Shown: positions 24,727 through 32,987 of the stretch, in pieces
How the letters are laid out: each line of letters opens with the position of its first letter
Numbering within the stretch: position 1 is the stretch's first letter
Assembly (NCBI GenBank): GCA_003416985.1
Contig: QVIN01000007.1
Span: 1-64,000 of the forward strand
Length of the DNA stretch: 64,000 nt
Source of the DNA: Duganella sp. BJB480
GTDB lineage: Bacteria > Pseudomonadota > Gammaproteobacteria > Burkholderiales > Burkholderiaceae_D
Direction of reading: 5' to 3'
Notes under the pieces: generated by a model
Seen by the model: only the letters and a program-made list of their open reading frames with translations
Told to the model about the DNA's origin: nothing
Database searches by the model: none
Made by a program: the position numbers and the translations under genes

Positions 24727-25204
24727 CCGCCAGCGCGGCTTCGCCTATCTGTGGACCTTGATGCTGGTGGCCTTCATGGGCGTCGGCCTGACCATCGCCG
24801 CCGACCTGTATGCGACCGCCATGCGGCGCGACAAGGAGCGCGAGCTGCTGTTCATCGGCCACGAATTCCGCCACGCGCTGGAGGCCTACAACAAGGCCAA
24901 CGGCGCCGGCCAGTATCCGCTGACACTGGAGGAGCTGCTGAAGGACCCGCGCTTCCCCAGCGCCAAACGCCACCTGCGCCGCCTGTACAACGATCCGATC
25001 ACCGGCAAGCCCGATTGGGCCCTGGTGCTGCAGCAGGGCCGCATCGTCGGCATCCGCTCCGCCTCCGCGCAGCGCCCCATCAAGCAGGACAACTTCGACG
25101 ACGACGACGCCGGCCTGGCGAAAAAGCCGCGCTACGCCGACTGGCTGTTCACCTATCCGCACGATCTGTTCACCGTGCCGCAGAGTGCGGACGCCAAACG
25201 CTGA
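24701..25204 (+). CDS. Pseudopilin 3, atypical (no Glu at +5)
   Basis: A 167-residue prepilin-like protein. A basic leader ends RQRG, then FAYLWTLMLVAFMGVGLTIA: cleavage after Gly is possible but the residue at +5 is Trp, not Glu. That pattern is known for tip pseudopilins such as GspK, though this protein is much shorter. After the helix comes RRDKERELLFIGHEFRHALE, then YPLTLEELLKDPRFPS and LRRLYNDPITGKPDWALVL, a motif set seen in GspG/H-like minor pseudopilins. Last gene of the operon; the second protease starts 128 bp further on. Confidence 0.85.
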   Translation: MARRTNSFNRQRGFAYLWTLMLVAFMGVGLTIAADLYATAMRRDKERELLFIGHEFRHALEAYNKANGAGQYPLTLEELLKDPRFPSAKRHLRRLYNDPITGKPDWALVLQQGRIVGIRSASAQRPIKQDNFDDDDAGLAKKPRYADWLFTYPHDLFTVPQSADAKR

Positions 25205-25241
25205 CTTGTTGCGCAGTTATTGATCTTGGACAGAACGTCCC

Positions 25242-25272
25242 ATTCATCCGCGATCTAGCGTGATTCATCCGC
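25242..25272 (+). repeat. Direct repeat ATTCATCCGC upstream of second M4 protease
   Basis: ATTCATCCGC occurs at 25242-25251 and 25263-25272, 21 bp apart start to start, i.e. two helical turns. It sits 60-90 bp before the protease start codon at 25333, in a 128-bp gap that must hold its promoter. A tandem site for a dimeric activator is possible. The repeat was not seen upstream of the first protease. Confidence 0.4.
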
Positions 25273-25332
25273 CACGCGGAATCGGCGACATCATTCGATG
25301 CCAGCTGGAACGGTTGAAATTGGGAGGATGAG

Positions 25333-27858
25333 ATGATCCTGCGTACACGCCTGCTTACCGTCACCACCGCCGTCGCCGCCGCGACGTCGCTGCTGGCCGC
25401 CACCGCGACGCTCGCGGCAGACCAACTGATGGCCCCTCCGGTCAACACGCTCACGCCGCAGGACAGCTCCGGCCTGGTGGCAAAGCTGACCGCGATGGAG
25501 GCCGCGCGCGGAGTGGCGCCGGAGCTGAGCTTCCGCATCAGCAGCGTCCATCCCGGCGCGGCCGGACAGAAGATCGTCCGCACCCGGCACACGTACAAAG
25601 GCTTGCCGGTGTTCGGCTCGGAGTCGGTGGTGGTCACCGACGCGGCGGGCAATATCGTCAGCGTCTCGACTGCCGACCGGCGCGGCCAGCTGGCCGCCGG
25701 CCTGGCACCCACCTCCATCGGCGATATGGTACCGACGCTGAGCGCCGCCGACGCTATCGCCATGGCGGCCAAATCTGTCGCGCCGCGCGCCTCCAACCGC
25801 TGGCCTCCCAGCGCCGAGCTGACGATCTACCCGATCATGAAGACGGTACGCATGCCCTCGGCCGCCGGCAAGGCCGACGCCGAGCTCAATGCATTGGACG
25901 TGGAGGAAGTGGTGGACCGCTACGAGCTGGCCTACTACGTCAAGCTGCGCCTGGCCGAAGACGGCAAGCCAGTCTATTTCGACACCATCGTCAACGCCAG
26001 GACCGGCGCCATCATCGCGCAGTGGCAGGCGTTGAAGACAGTGGTCGGCACCGGCAACAGTCAATACAACGGACAGGTGCCGATCCAGACCTCGCAAACC
26101 GGCAGCGGCTACCAGATGCTGGACAGCACGCGTGGCACCGGCGGAAAATTCGGCGGCATGGCGATCACCAACGCCAACCACAGCCCGGCCAACAATCCCG
26201 ACCCCGGCGCCATCTACGTCAACGGCACCAACGTCTGGGGCGACGGCCAAAACTACAACGGCGGCAGCACCACCAACGCCAACGGCCAGACCGCCGCGGT
26301 CAACGCGCTGTGGGGCCTGATGAACACCTACGACGGCTTGAAGAACGCGCTGGGTTGGCACTCGCTGGACGGGAACAACACCGCCACCTACATCGCGGCA
26401 CATGTCGACACGGCCTACGACAACGCCTTCTATGACGACAGCTGCAAATGCATGTATATCGGCGACGGCGACACCTTCTACAGCCTGGGCTCCATCGACG
26501 TGATCGGCCATGAGATGTCGCACGGCGTCACCGCGTCGACGGCGGACCTGGTGTACTCCGGCGAGTCCGGCGGCTTGAACGAATCGAACTCCGACATCGG
26601 CGGCGAAATGATCGAGGCCTATGCCCGCAACGGCGGCACCGGCGCGGTGATTCCGGCCACCGGCAACGACTGGATGATGGGCAAGGAGATCAGCAAGTCC
26701 GGCCAGCCGCTGCGCTGGATGTACAAGCCAAGCAAGGATGGCAGCAGCCCGGACGCGTGGAGCAGCACATTGAAATACCTGGACGTGCACTATTCCAGCG
26801 GGCCGAATAACCGCATGTACTACTTCCTGTCGCAGGGTTCCAGTTCCGACCCGGCCTCCGACTACTACAGCAAATACCTGGTCAAGAGCCCGGCCGCGAT
26901 GACCGGCATCGGCAACGACAAGGCTTACCGCATCTGGTTCAAATCGCTGACCACCAAGTTCACCTCGACGACCAACTACGCCGACGCGCGTTCCAAGGTG
27001 CTGGCGTCGGCGCAGGAACTGTACGGCGCCGGTTCGAAGGAGGCCATCGCGGTGCAGCGCGCCTACGCGGCGATCAACGTCGGCGCGGACGTCGACGAGG
27101 GTGGCTCCACCGGCGGCGACGTCACGATCACCACGCAGCCGGCCAGCGTGACCGTGGCGCCGGGCGCCACCGCGTCGTTCAGCGTGGGCGCCAGCGGCGG
27201 CACGCCGCCCTACTCCTACAAGTGGATGCGCAATGGCGCGGAGATCGCCGGCGCCACGTCGGCCACCTACTCGCTGACCGCGCAGCTGTCCGACAACGGC
27301 GCGATGTTCAACGCGGTCGTCAGCGATACGTCATCGCCGCAGAAGAGCGCCACCTCGTCCAAGGCGACGTTGACGGTGGCCGCCGGCGGTGGCGGCAATG
27401 AGCTGGTGACCAACGGCGGCTTCGAAAACGGCACCACGGGCTGGCATGGCAGCACCGGCGACATCGGCAGCTTCTCCGGCCAGCAGGCCTACGAGGGCAC
27501 GCGCTACGCCTGGATGGGCGGCAATGGCTTCTACGCCATCGAAACGCTGACCCAGTCGGTGACGATACCGTCGAACGCCACGTCGGCGATGCTGACCTTC
27601 GCGCTGCACATCGACACCGACGAAACCGCCCACAAGATCTACGACCGACTGACCGTCACCGTGAGAAGCGGCAGCGGCGCGGTGCTGCGCACGCTGGCCA
27701 CCTGGTCCAACCTGGACGCCGCCGACGGCTACCAGATCCGCAGCTACGACCTGTCGGCCTTCAAGGGTCGCACGGTGACGCTGTCGTTCGTCATGCGCGA
27801 GGACAGCGGCAAGCAGACCTCCTTTGTGCTCGACAAAGTCAGCCTGCTGGCGAAGTAA
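25333..27858 (+). CDS. Secreted M4 (thermolysin-family) metalloprotease with Ig-like and C-terminal jelly-roll domains, copy 2
   Basis: An 841-residue near-duplicate of the protease at 13747, with the same domain order. Signal peptide (LLTVTTAVAAATSLLAATAT), FTP/PepSY propeptide, M4 catalytic domain with HEMSH starting at residue 393, GGLNESNSD and DVHYSSGPNN, an Ig-like domain (ITTQPASVTVAPGATASFSV) and a C-terminal VTNGGFENGTTGWHGSTG domain. The catalytic regions are almost identical between copies, while signal, propeptide and C-terminal parts differ more. TGGGAGGATGAG precedes the ATG. It lies downstream of the secretion operon. Its stop abuts the convergent PHP gene with no gap. Confidence 0.95.
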   Translation: MILRTRLLTVTTAVAAATSLLAATATLAADQLMAPPVNTLTPQDSSGLVAKLTAMEAARGVAPELSFRISSVHPGAAGQKIVRTRHTYKGLPVFGSESVVVTDAAGNIVSVSTADRRGQLAAGLAPTSIGDMVPTLSAADAIAMAAKSVAPRASNRWPPSAELTIYPIMKTVRMPSAAGKADAELNALDVEEVVDRYELAYYVKLRLAEDGKPVYFDTIVNARTGAIIAQWQALKTVVGTGNSQYNGQVPIQTSQTGSGYQMLDSTRGTGGKFGGMAITNANHSPANNPDPGAIYVNGTNVWGDGQNYNGGSTTNANGQTAAVNALWGLMNTYDGLKNALGWHSLDGNNTATYIAAHVDTAYDNAFYDDSCKCMYIGDGDTFYSLGSIDVIGHEMSHGVTASTADLVYSGESGGLNESNSDIGGEMIEAYARNGGTGAVIPATGNDWMMGKEISKSGQPLRWMYKPSKDGSSPDAWSSTLKYLDVHYSSGPNNRMYYFLSQGSSSDPASDYYSKYLVKSPAAMTGIGNDKAYRIWFKSLTTKFTSTTNYADARSKVLASAQELYGAGSKEAIAVQRAYAAINVGADVDEGGSTGGDVTITTQPASVTVAPGATASFSVGASGGTPPYSYKWMRNGAEIAGATSATYSLTAQLSDNGAMFNAVVSDTSSPQKSATSSKATLTVAAGGGGNELVTNGGFENGTTGWHGSTGDIGSFSGQQAYEGTRYAWMGGNGFYAIETLTQSVTIPSNATSAMLTFALHIDTDETAHKIYDRLTVTVRSGSGAVLRTLATWSNLDAADGYQIRSYDLSAFKGRTVTLSFVMREDSGKQTSFVLDKVSLLAK

Positions 27859-29487
27859 TCAACGCAGGCTGACGAACACCGGGTTCGAATAGAACCACAG
27901 GCTGCGGTAGTTACGGTCGTTGATGTCGTTGAAGCGCGCCGTGTTGTCGGTGGTGCCGGTGCGCTGGTCCGCCAGCGGTTCGCCGTCCTGGGTCAGGCCG
28001 GCGACGTCGGTGCCCAGGTTGGTGCCGCGCAGGCGGTAGTACTGGTTCTTGCTGGCGGTGGTTTCGTAGCTGATGCTGAAGTAGCCGTCCGCATCGACCT
28101 TCCAGTCCGCGCTGGTGAAGCGCTTCACCACGCGCGTGCTGGCGTTGGTGGCCACGCTGTAGGCGGCGCTGCCCGGCGTGGCCTTGGCGTTCACGTCGCC
28201 GACGATCAGGTCGACGTGGTCGAGCACCGGCTTGACGTTGGCCGCCGTGCCGCTGTCGACCGGCTTCTCGTAGTTGTTCTTCGCCGGCGACTTGAAGCGG
28301 ATGGTGATCGTCACCTTGTCGCCGCTGGCGACCTTCAATTCGCCGCCCATCTCCTTGCGGTCGTCCTTGCTGGCCAGGTTGAAATCCAGCGCGTTGATCA
28401 AGTCCCCGTAGACCGAGAACATCTTGCCCGAGCGAAGACCCTGCAGCAGGTCCTTCGCGGCCGGCTTGCCCTGGGCGCTGTTGAAGACGTAGTTCTTCGC
28501 GTACTCGCCGGGGAAGTAGCCGCTGCTGTTGCCGCCGACGATTTTGAAGTGGGTGTCCGAGTCGGTCAGGTTCCAGATGCGGCGGCCTTCGCCGAGCAGC
28601 GCATCCCACACGCCGCCGACCTTGGCGACGATGTAATCGACGCCACCGTATGCGCGCAACGGCGCGTTCTCCGGCGTGTAGGCGGCGGTGTAGCCACCAC
28701 GGTCCGGCTCCATCTGGTTGCCTACCATGCCCTCGATGGCGAACACGATGTTCGGCGCGATATCGTTGAAGCGGCGGAAGTCGTCGACGGTGTAGCTGCC
28801 CTTGTTGCGCGACGGGTGGTTGACCACGGCGTAGCTGGTGTCCGGGTAGTTGTCCTTCAACCAGCTGATGGCCTTGAGCGCGTCGTCTGCGCTGGCATTG
28901 TAGCGGGTGGTTCCGTATTTGCTCTTCCACGCGGCGACATCGGCGGCGTCGAACAGCGCCGGGTCGCGGGTGGTGAACAGGTATTCGAATTCCTTCATGC
29001 CCTTGGTGCTGGAGGCCAGCTTGTCGCCGCCCTCGAACAGGCCGATGCCGATGTGGTCATGGGTCGGCATGTCCCATTCGAAGCCGGAGAAGATCAACTT
29101 GTCGGCGTAGGTGCCGGCCGCCTGCAAGGCCTGCACGTGCGGGATCTCATAGCGTTCGACGCCGATCGACAGCGGAATCCCCGCCGGCAGCGATGCGCCC
29201 TTCTCGTCGCGCGACGACAGGCGCAGGTGGTTGCTGATCGCCATCCAGTCCAGGCCATAATTGGTGAAGGCCTTGCCCAGCACCTTGTCCAGCGTCTGGC
29301 TGACGTCCGTATCGGGCGACTGCGTGGTGTGGGTGTGCAGGTCGCCGGCGATCCAGCGGCCGGCCGGCAGCGGCGGCACGACGATGTCGGCCGGTTGGTC
29401 GCCGCCGCAGGCGACTGCGGTCAGCATGATGGCGATGGCGGTGGGGATCAGCAATTGGCGTGGGCGAAAATGGGAGACGAACGACAT
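27859..29487 (-). CDS. CehA/McbA-type metallohydrolase lipoprotein (PHP domain)
   Basis: A 542-residue exported protein. The signal ends in a lipobox (IMLTAVAC, Cys about 27), so it is probably a membrane-anchored periplasmic or outer-membrane lipoprotein. The PHP metal site is visible: GDLHTHTTQSPDTD (residues about 48-61), DWMAISNHLRL, YAVVNHPSRNKGSY and WNLTDSDTHFK. The family includes carbaryl-type esterases and phosphoesterases, but most members are uncharacterised. The C-terminal region (VTITIRFKSPAKNNYEKPVD, LDHVDLIVGDVNAKATPG) is beta-rich and may bind substrate. Convergent with the second M4 protease; divergent from the M24 peptidase. Confidence 0.85.
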   Translation of the reverse strand: MSFVSHFRPRQLLIPTAIAIMLTAVACGGDQPADIVVPPLPAGRWIAGDLHTHTTQSPDTDVSQTLDKVLGKAFTNYGLDWMAISNHLRLSSRDEKGASLPAGIPLSIGVERYEIPHVQALQAAGTYADKLIFSGFEWDMPTHDHIGIGLFEGGDKLASSTKGMKEFEYLFTTRDPALFDAADVAAWKSKYGTTRYNASADDALKAISWLKDNYPDTSYAVVNHPSRNKGSYTVDDFRRFNDIAPNIVFAIEGMVGNQMEPDRGGYTAAYTPENAPLRAYGGVDYIVAKVGGVWDALLGEGRRIWNLTDSDTHFKIVGGNSSGYFPGEYAKNYVFNSAQGKPAAKDLLQGLRSGKMFSVYGDLINALDFNLASKDDRKEMGGELKVASGDKVTITIRFKSPAKNNYEKPVDSGTAANVKPVLDHVDLIVGDVNAKATPGSAAYSVATNASTRVVKRFTSADWKVDADGYFSISYETTASKNQYYRLRGTNLGTDVAGLTQDGEPLADQRTGTTDNTARFNDINDRNYRSLWFYSNPVFVSLR

Positions 29488-29642
29488 GATAAGTGAGTCC
29501 TGAAAGTAGATGCGGAATTCGGCACACTAGCATCGGACTATTACGCGCCTGTGACTTGGCGGCGCGTGCAAAACTGCTATGATCCCCGGCTGGCGCAGAC
29601 CAAGCTCCGCGCGGCCACGCAAATTAAATCAGGGTTATAAAA

Positions 29643-30869
29643 ATGACTATTGGCGGAAAAACCATGGAAGAGGCACTGGCCTCGCTGTCCGACATGACTG
29701 CAGGCGCGGTCCCCATCGGCAAGGACGAACACCTCCAGCGCCTGGCGCGCGCGCAGGCTTACATGCGCGACCAGGGCATCGCGGCGATCTACGTCAACGC
29801 CGGCTCCAACATGACCTACTTCACCGGCACCAAGTGGTACCCCAGCGAACGCATGGTCGGCGCCATCCTGCCGGCCAGCGGCGCGGTGGAGTACATCGCC
29901 CCGGCCTTCGAAGAGAGCACGCTGAAGGACTTCATGCTCGTCGAGGGCAACGTCAATACGTGGCACGAGCATGAGAGCCCGTACCAGCTGTTCATCGACA
30001 CGCTCAAGCGCATGGGCATCGCGCCGGCGGCCGGCGGCGCCGCGCCGCGCATCGGCATCTGCGAGAGCGCGGCCTTCTTCATCTACGACGGCATCCGTCC
30101 GCTGGCCGACGGCTACGCGCTGGAGAACGCGCGCCAGGTCACGGCGCACTGCCGCACGCGTAAATCCGCCAACGAGATCGCGCTGATGCAGCGCGCCAAG
30201 GACATGACGCTGGCCGTGCACGTGGCCACCGCCAGCATGCTGCGCGAAGGGATCACCACGGTCGAAGTGGAGGAGTTCATCAACCGCGCGCACCGCAAGG
30301 TCGGCGCGTCCGGTTCGTACTTCGTGATCGTGCTGTTTGGCGAGGCGACCGCGTACCCGCATGGCGTGAGCTATGTGCAAACGTTGCAACGGGGCGACAC
30401 TGTGCTGATCGACACAGGCTGCAAACTGCACAACTACATTTCCGATATCACGCGCACCTATGTGTACGGCGACATCAGCGAGCGTCAGCGCTCGGTGTGG
30501 AACAGCGAGAAGGCGGCGCAACTGGCGGCGTTCAACGCGGCGCAGCTGGGCGTGCCGTGCGAGCAGGTGGACATGGCGGCGCGCCGTTCGCTGGAGGCCG
30601 ACGGCTTTGGTCCAGGCTACAAGCTGCCTGGCCTGCCGCACCGCACCGGCCACGGCATCGGCCTCGATATCCACGAGTGGCCCTACCTGGTCGGCGGCGA
30701 CAAGACGCCGCTGGACGTGGGCATGTGCTTCTCGAACGAGCCGATGATCTGCATCCCCGGCGAATTCGGCGTGCGCCACGAGGACCATTTCTACATGACG
30801 GAGAACGGCCCGAAATGGTTCACCGAGCCCGCGCACAGCATCGACGATCCGTTCGGACTGCGCAAGTAA
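29643..30869 (+). CDS. M24-family metallopeptidase (Xaa-Pro aminopeptidase/creatinase fold)
   Basis: A 408-residue cytosolic enzyme with an N-terminal creatinase-like domain (LQRLARAQAYMRDQGIAAIY, about residues 24-170) and a C-terminal pita-bread domain. The dinuclear metal ligands are in LIDTGCKLHNYISDITRTYV (two Asp), LPHRTGHGIGLDIHEWP (His), FSNEPMICIPGEFGVRHED (two Glu). These are the five canonical ligands of active proline peptidases. No signal peptide. The start at 29643 follows a weak AGGGTTATAAAA; ATG 29667 is an alternative. Likely dipeptide or Xaa-Pro peptide hydrolysis; creatinase-type activity cannot be excluded. Confidence 0.9.
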   Translation: MTIGGKTMEEALASLSDMTAGAVPIGKDEHLQRLARAQAYMRDQGIAAIYVNAGSNMTYFTGTKWYPSERMVGAILPASGAVEYIAPAFEESTLKDFMLVEGNVNTWHEHESPYQLFIDTLKRMGIAPAAGGAAPRIGICESAAFFIYDGIRPLADGYALENARQVTAHCRTRKSANEIALMQRAKDMTLAVHVATASMLREGITTVEVEEFINRAHRKVGASGSYFVIVLFGEATAYPHGVSYVQTLQRGDTVLIDTGCKLHNYISDITRTYVYGDISERQRSVWNSEKAAQLAAFNAAQLGVPCEQVDMAARRSLEADGFGPGYKLPGLPHRTGHGIGLDIHEWPYLVGGDKTPLDVGMCFSNEPMICIPGEFGVRHEDHFYMTENGPKWFTEPAHSIDDPFGLRK

Positions 30870-30872
30870 GCC

Positions 30873-31301
30873 TTATGCCTGCATGCGCTTGAGCCGGTTG
30901 TAGAAGTACAGCGGCGCGGTGACATGCAGGACGCCGTCGGCGGGACGGATTACGACACGGTTGGAATCCCAGCGCATCCAGCGCGGGGTTTTGTAGTTGA
31001 AGATGCGGCCCTCATCGGTTTCGCCCGCCGGGACGAAACCGAACTGCTGAACGCGGCCGATGAAGGCCGTCTCCCCTGCCGCATCCACTGTGCCGCGTAC
31101 CGGAAGGCACATCAACAGCGACGGCAATTGGCCTATGCACGCGCCGACCAGCACTCCCCGCACGAGCGCAGTCGGCTCCCAGTAACTGGCCAACAAGGCG
31201 ACGGCAAGGAAGCCGGCGACCAGACACCCCCAAACTATCCAGTCGCGCGTGCTCAGGAATGGATTGAAGCCGATCGACTGCTTGTGGAAAGTCTGCGCCA
31301 T
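30873..31301 (-). CDS. Small membrane protein, unknown function
   Basis: A 142-residue protein with two N-terminal membrane segments (DWIVWGCLVAGFLAVALLAS and LVRGVLVGACIGQLPSLLMC). A soluble C-terminal domain (ETAFIGRVQQFGFVPAGETD, RIFNYKTPRWMRWDSNRVVI, LHVTAPLYFYNRLKRMQA) looks like a small beta domain. I do not recognise a family. The start at 31301 is chosen because it opens directly into the helices; the open frame further upstream overlaps the nitroreductase gene. It is convergent with the M24 gene (3 nt between stops) and 89 bp downstream of the nitroreductase, so it could be its operon tail. Confidence 0.7.
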   Translation of the reverse strand: MAQTFHKQSIGFNPFLSTRDWIVWGCLVAGFLAVALLASYWEPTALVRGVLVGACIGQLPSLLMCLPVRGTVDAAGETAFIGRVQQFGFVPAGETDEGRIFNYKTPRWMRWDSNRVVIRPADGVLHVTAPLYFYNRLKRMQA

Positions 31302-31390
31302 GTTCACTGCCCTGCCGTGAGAAAGAAGTCTGCATTCTGCGCCGCCGCGCCGGGAAAATCCAGCCATTCCCGGCGCGGCCATGACGCGGC

Positions 31391-32002
31391 TCAAACGAAT
31401 TCCATCACTTCCTGCGGCGGCTTGCGCAGCTTCTGCGGCCAGTTGCCGGCGGCGGCGTAGCCGATCGACAGCAGCATGACCGGCACGTCGTCCTCGCCCA
31501 GGTTGAATTCGCGTTTTACCCCGGCGGCGTTGAATCCGCTCATGGCGCTGCTGGCCAGCCCCATACCCTCGGCGGCCAGCATCATCGTCATCGCAGCCAG
31601 CGAGGCGGAACGCAGCGCTTCGTCCCGCTGCAACTGCGGATTGCCGGGATGCGTGTGCAGCGCCATGCCCACCCACACATCGGCAACCGTTTGCGGCATG
31701 ATCCCGGCGTCCACCGACGGCTTCAACGCCAGCGGCAGACCCACGTGCGCGGCCAGCGTGCCGACGATGATGAAGGTGACCGGCGCATCGGCCACCTTCT
31801 GCTGGCCGAAGGCGACCTCCTTCAGGCGCTCCTTCGCCTGCGGCGTACGCACCGCGATGAATTTCCAGTTCTGGAAGTTGTAGGCCGACGGCGCCAGCGT
31901 CGCCAGGCGTACCAGCTCCGAGATGTCGGCGTCGCTCAGCGCACGGCTGGTGTCGAAGCGGTTGGCGGAGATGCGCGATTCGATCAGGTGTTTGATGTTC
32001 AT
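31391..32002 (-). CDS. Nitroreductase-family NAD(P)H:FMN oxidoreductase
   Basis: A 203-residue flavoprotein-type oxidoreductase of the nitroreductase superfamily, probably an FMN homodimer. FMN contacts are suggested by ESRISANRFDTSRALSD (Arg, Ser-Arg phosphate grip), LATLAPSAYNFQNWKFIAV (the APSAYNFQ-W motif of the FMN site) and AAEGMGLASSAMSGFN. The C terminus has MLLSIGYAAAGNWPQKLRKP, where a K-x-R-K-P end is common in the family. It lies 34 nt downstream of an EamA exporter gene on the same strand, suggesting a reductive detoxification plus export unit under the divergent MarR regulator. Physiological substrate unknown. Confidence 0.9.
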   Translation of the reverse strand: MNIKHLIESRISANRFDTSRALSDADISELVRLATLAPSAYNFQNWKFIAVRTPQAKERLKEVAFGQQKVADAPVTFIIVGTLAAHVGLPLALKPSVDAGIMPQTVADVWVGMALHTHPGNPQLQRDEALRSASLAAMTMMLAAEGMGLASSAMSGFNAAGVKREFNLGEDDVPVMLLSIGYAAAGNWPQKLRKPPQEVMEFV

Positions 32003-32036
32003 TTGGTTCCCTCTGTGGTTGTTTGAAAAGCGCGTA

Positions 32037-32909
32037 TCAGCGGGGCTGCGCGGAAGCCCGTTGCACCGCCAGGATGCTGGCCAGTACCGTGACCAGGCCG
32101 GCCAGCGACAAGCCGCTCATCGCCTGTCCAAGCAAGGCCCAGCCCAGCACCACCGCGACCAATGGACTCAACAAGCCCAGTGATGACACGGCCACCGGCG
32201 ACAGCCGGGCGATCCCTCGGAACCACAAGGCGTAGGCGAGCAGCGCTCCGGCCAGCGACAAGTAGGCATAGCCCAGCACCTGCACCGTGCCCAGCGCCGG
32301 CAGCGGCGGATCGACCAGCACGGCCAGCGGCGCGAGCATCAAGCCACCGAGCAGCAACTGCCAGCCGGTCAACGCCAGCACCGGCAGCTCGCTGCGCCAG
32401 CGGCGCGTGAGGTAGGTGCCGGCCGCCATGCAGGCCGCGCCAGCCAGCGCAGCCGCGATGCCCGCCGCGTCCCAGGCGGCGCCGGGCGAGAGCAGCAGCA
32501 CCGCCATCCCCAGCACGCCCAGTACGGCGGCGCCCACGGCCAGCCGCGCCGGCGGACGCCGGTCCAGCAGCCAGGCCAGCCCCATGACCAGCAAGGGTTG
32601 GATCGCACCGACCACCGCCGCCAAGCCGCCCGGCAGGCGATAGGCCGCGATGAACAACAGCGCCTGGAAAAAGCCGATGTTCAACGCCGACAGGACCGCC
32701 AGCCGGCCCCACTCCGCGCGCGGCGGCAGGCGTCCCACGAAAATCAGCAGCAGCACGCCGGCCGGCAGGGTGCGCAGCAGCGCGGCGATGAAGGGCCGGT
32801 CCGGCGGCAGCAGCTGGGTGGTGACGATGTAGGTCGATCCCCAGATGGCCGGCGCCAGCGCGGTGGTCAGTGTGGTGATCAGGGACGATGTCGTGCTTTT
32901 CTCGCTCAT
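32037..32909 (-). CDS. EamA/DMT-family metabolite exporter
   Basis: A 290-residue inner-membrane protein with about ten hydrophobic helices in two EamA repeats. The first repeat opens LAPAIWGSTYIVTTQLLPPD with the family Trp-Gly-Ser-Thr motif. The second has AAALAGAACMAAGTYLTRRW and later LLSPLVAVVLGWALLGQAMS. DMT exporters remove amino acids, metabolites or drugs. The start at 32909 gives MSEKSTTSSL; the frame is open far upstream across the MarR gene but without membrane sequence. An inverted repeat sits over its ribosome-binding region, consistent with direct control by the divergent MarR protein. Confidence 0.9.
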   Translation of the reverse strand: MSEKSTTSSLITTLTTALAPAIWGSTYIVTTQLLPPDRPFIAALLRTLPAGVLLLIFVGRLPPRAEWGRLAVLSALNIGFFQALLFIAAYRLPGGLAAVVGAIQPLLVMGLAWLLDRRPPARLAVGAAVLGVLGMAVLLLSPGAAWDAAGIAAALAGAACMAAGTYLTRRWRSELPVLALTGWQLLLGGLMLAPLAVLVDPPLPALGTVQVLGYAYLSLAGALLAYALWFRGIARLSPVAVSSLGLLSPLVAVVLGWALLGQAMSGLSLAGLVTVLASILAVQRASAQPR

Positions 32910-32917
32910 GGCATTTG

Positions 32918-32931
32918 TCTCGACTTCAAGA
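32918..32931. promoter_or_regulatory. Candidate MarR operator O1 (exporter-proximal)
   Basis: TCTCGA-CT-TCAAGA is an imperfect copy (one mismatch) of the perfect inverted repeat at 32958-32971. It lies 9-22 nt upstream of the exporter start codon, covering its translation start region. The two sites are 40 bp apart centre to centre, close to four helical turns. Confidence 0.5.
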
Positions 32932-32956
32932 TAAAATGGAAGTCTGATCAAAAACA

Positions 32957-32972
32957 ATCTTGATGTCAAGAT
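32957..32972. promoter_or_regulatory. Candidate MarR operator O2 (regulator-proximal)
   Basis: ATCTTGA-TG-TCAAGAT is a perfect 16-bp inverted repeat ending 15 nt before the MarR start codon. Size and symmetry fit the 16-18 bp operators of MarR dimers, and its position in a divergent promoter fits autorepression. It pairs with the imperfect O1 site. Confidence 0.6.
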
Positions 32973-32987
32973 AAATTGGAGTGTGCG

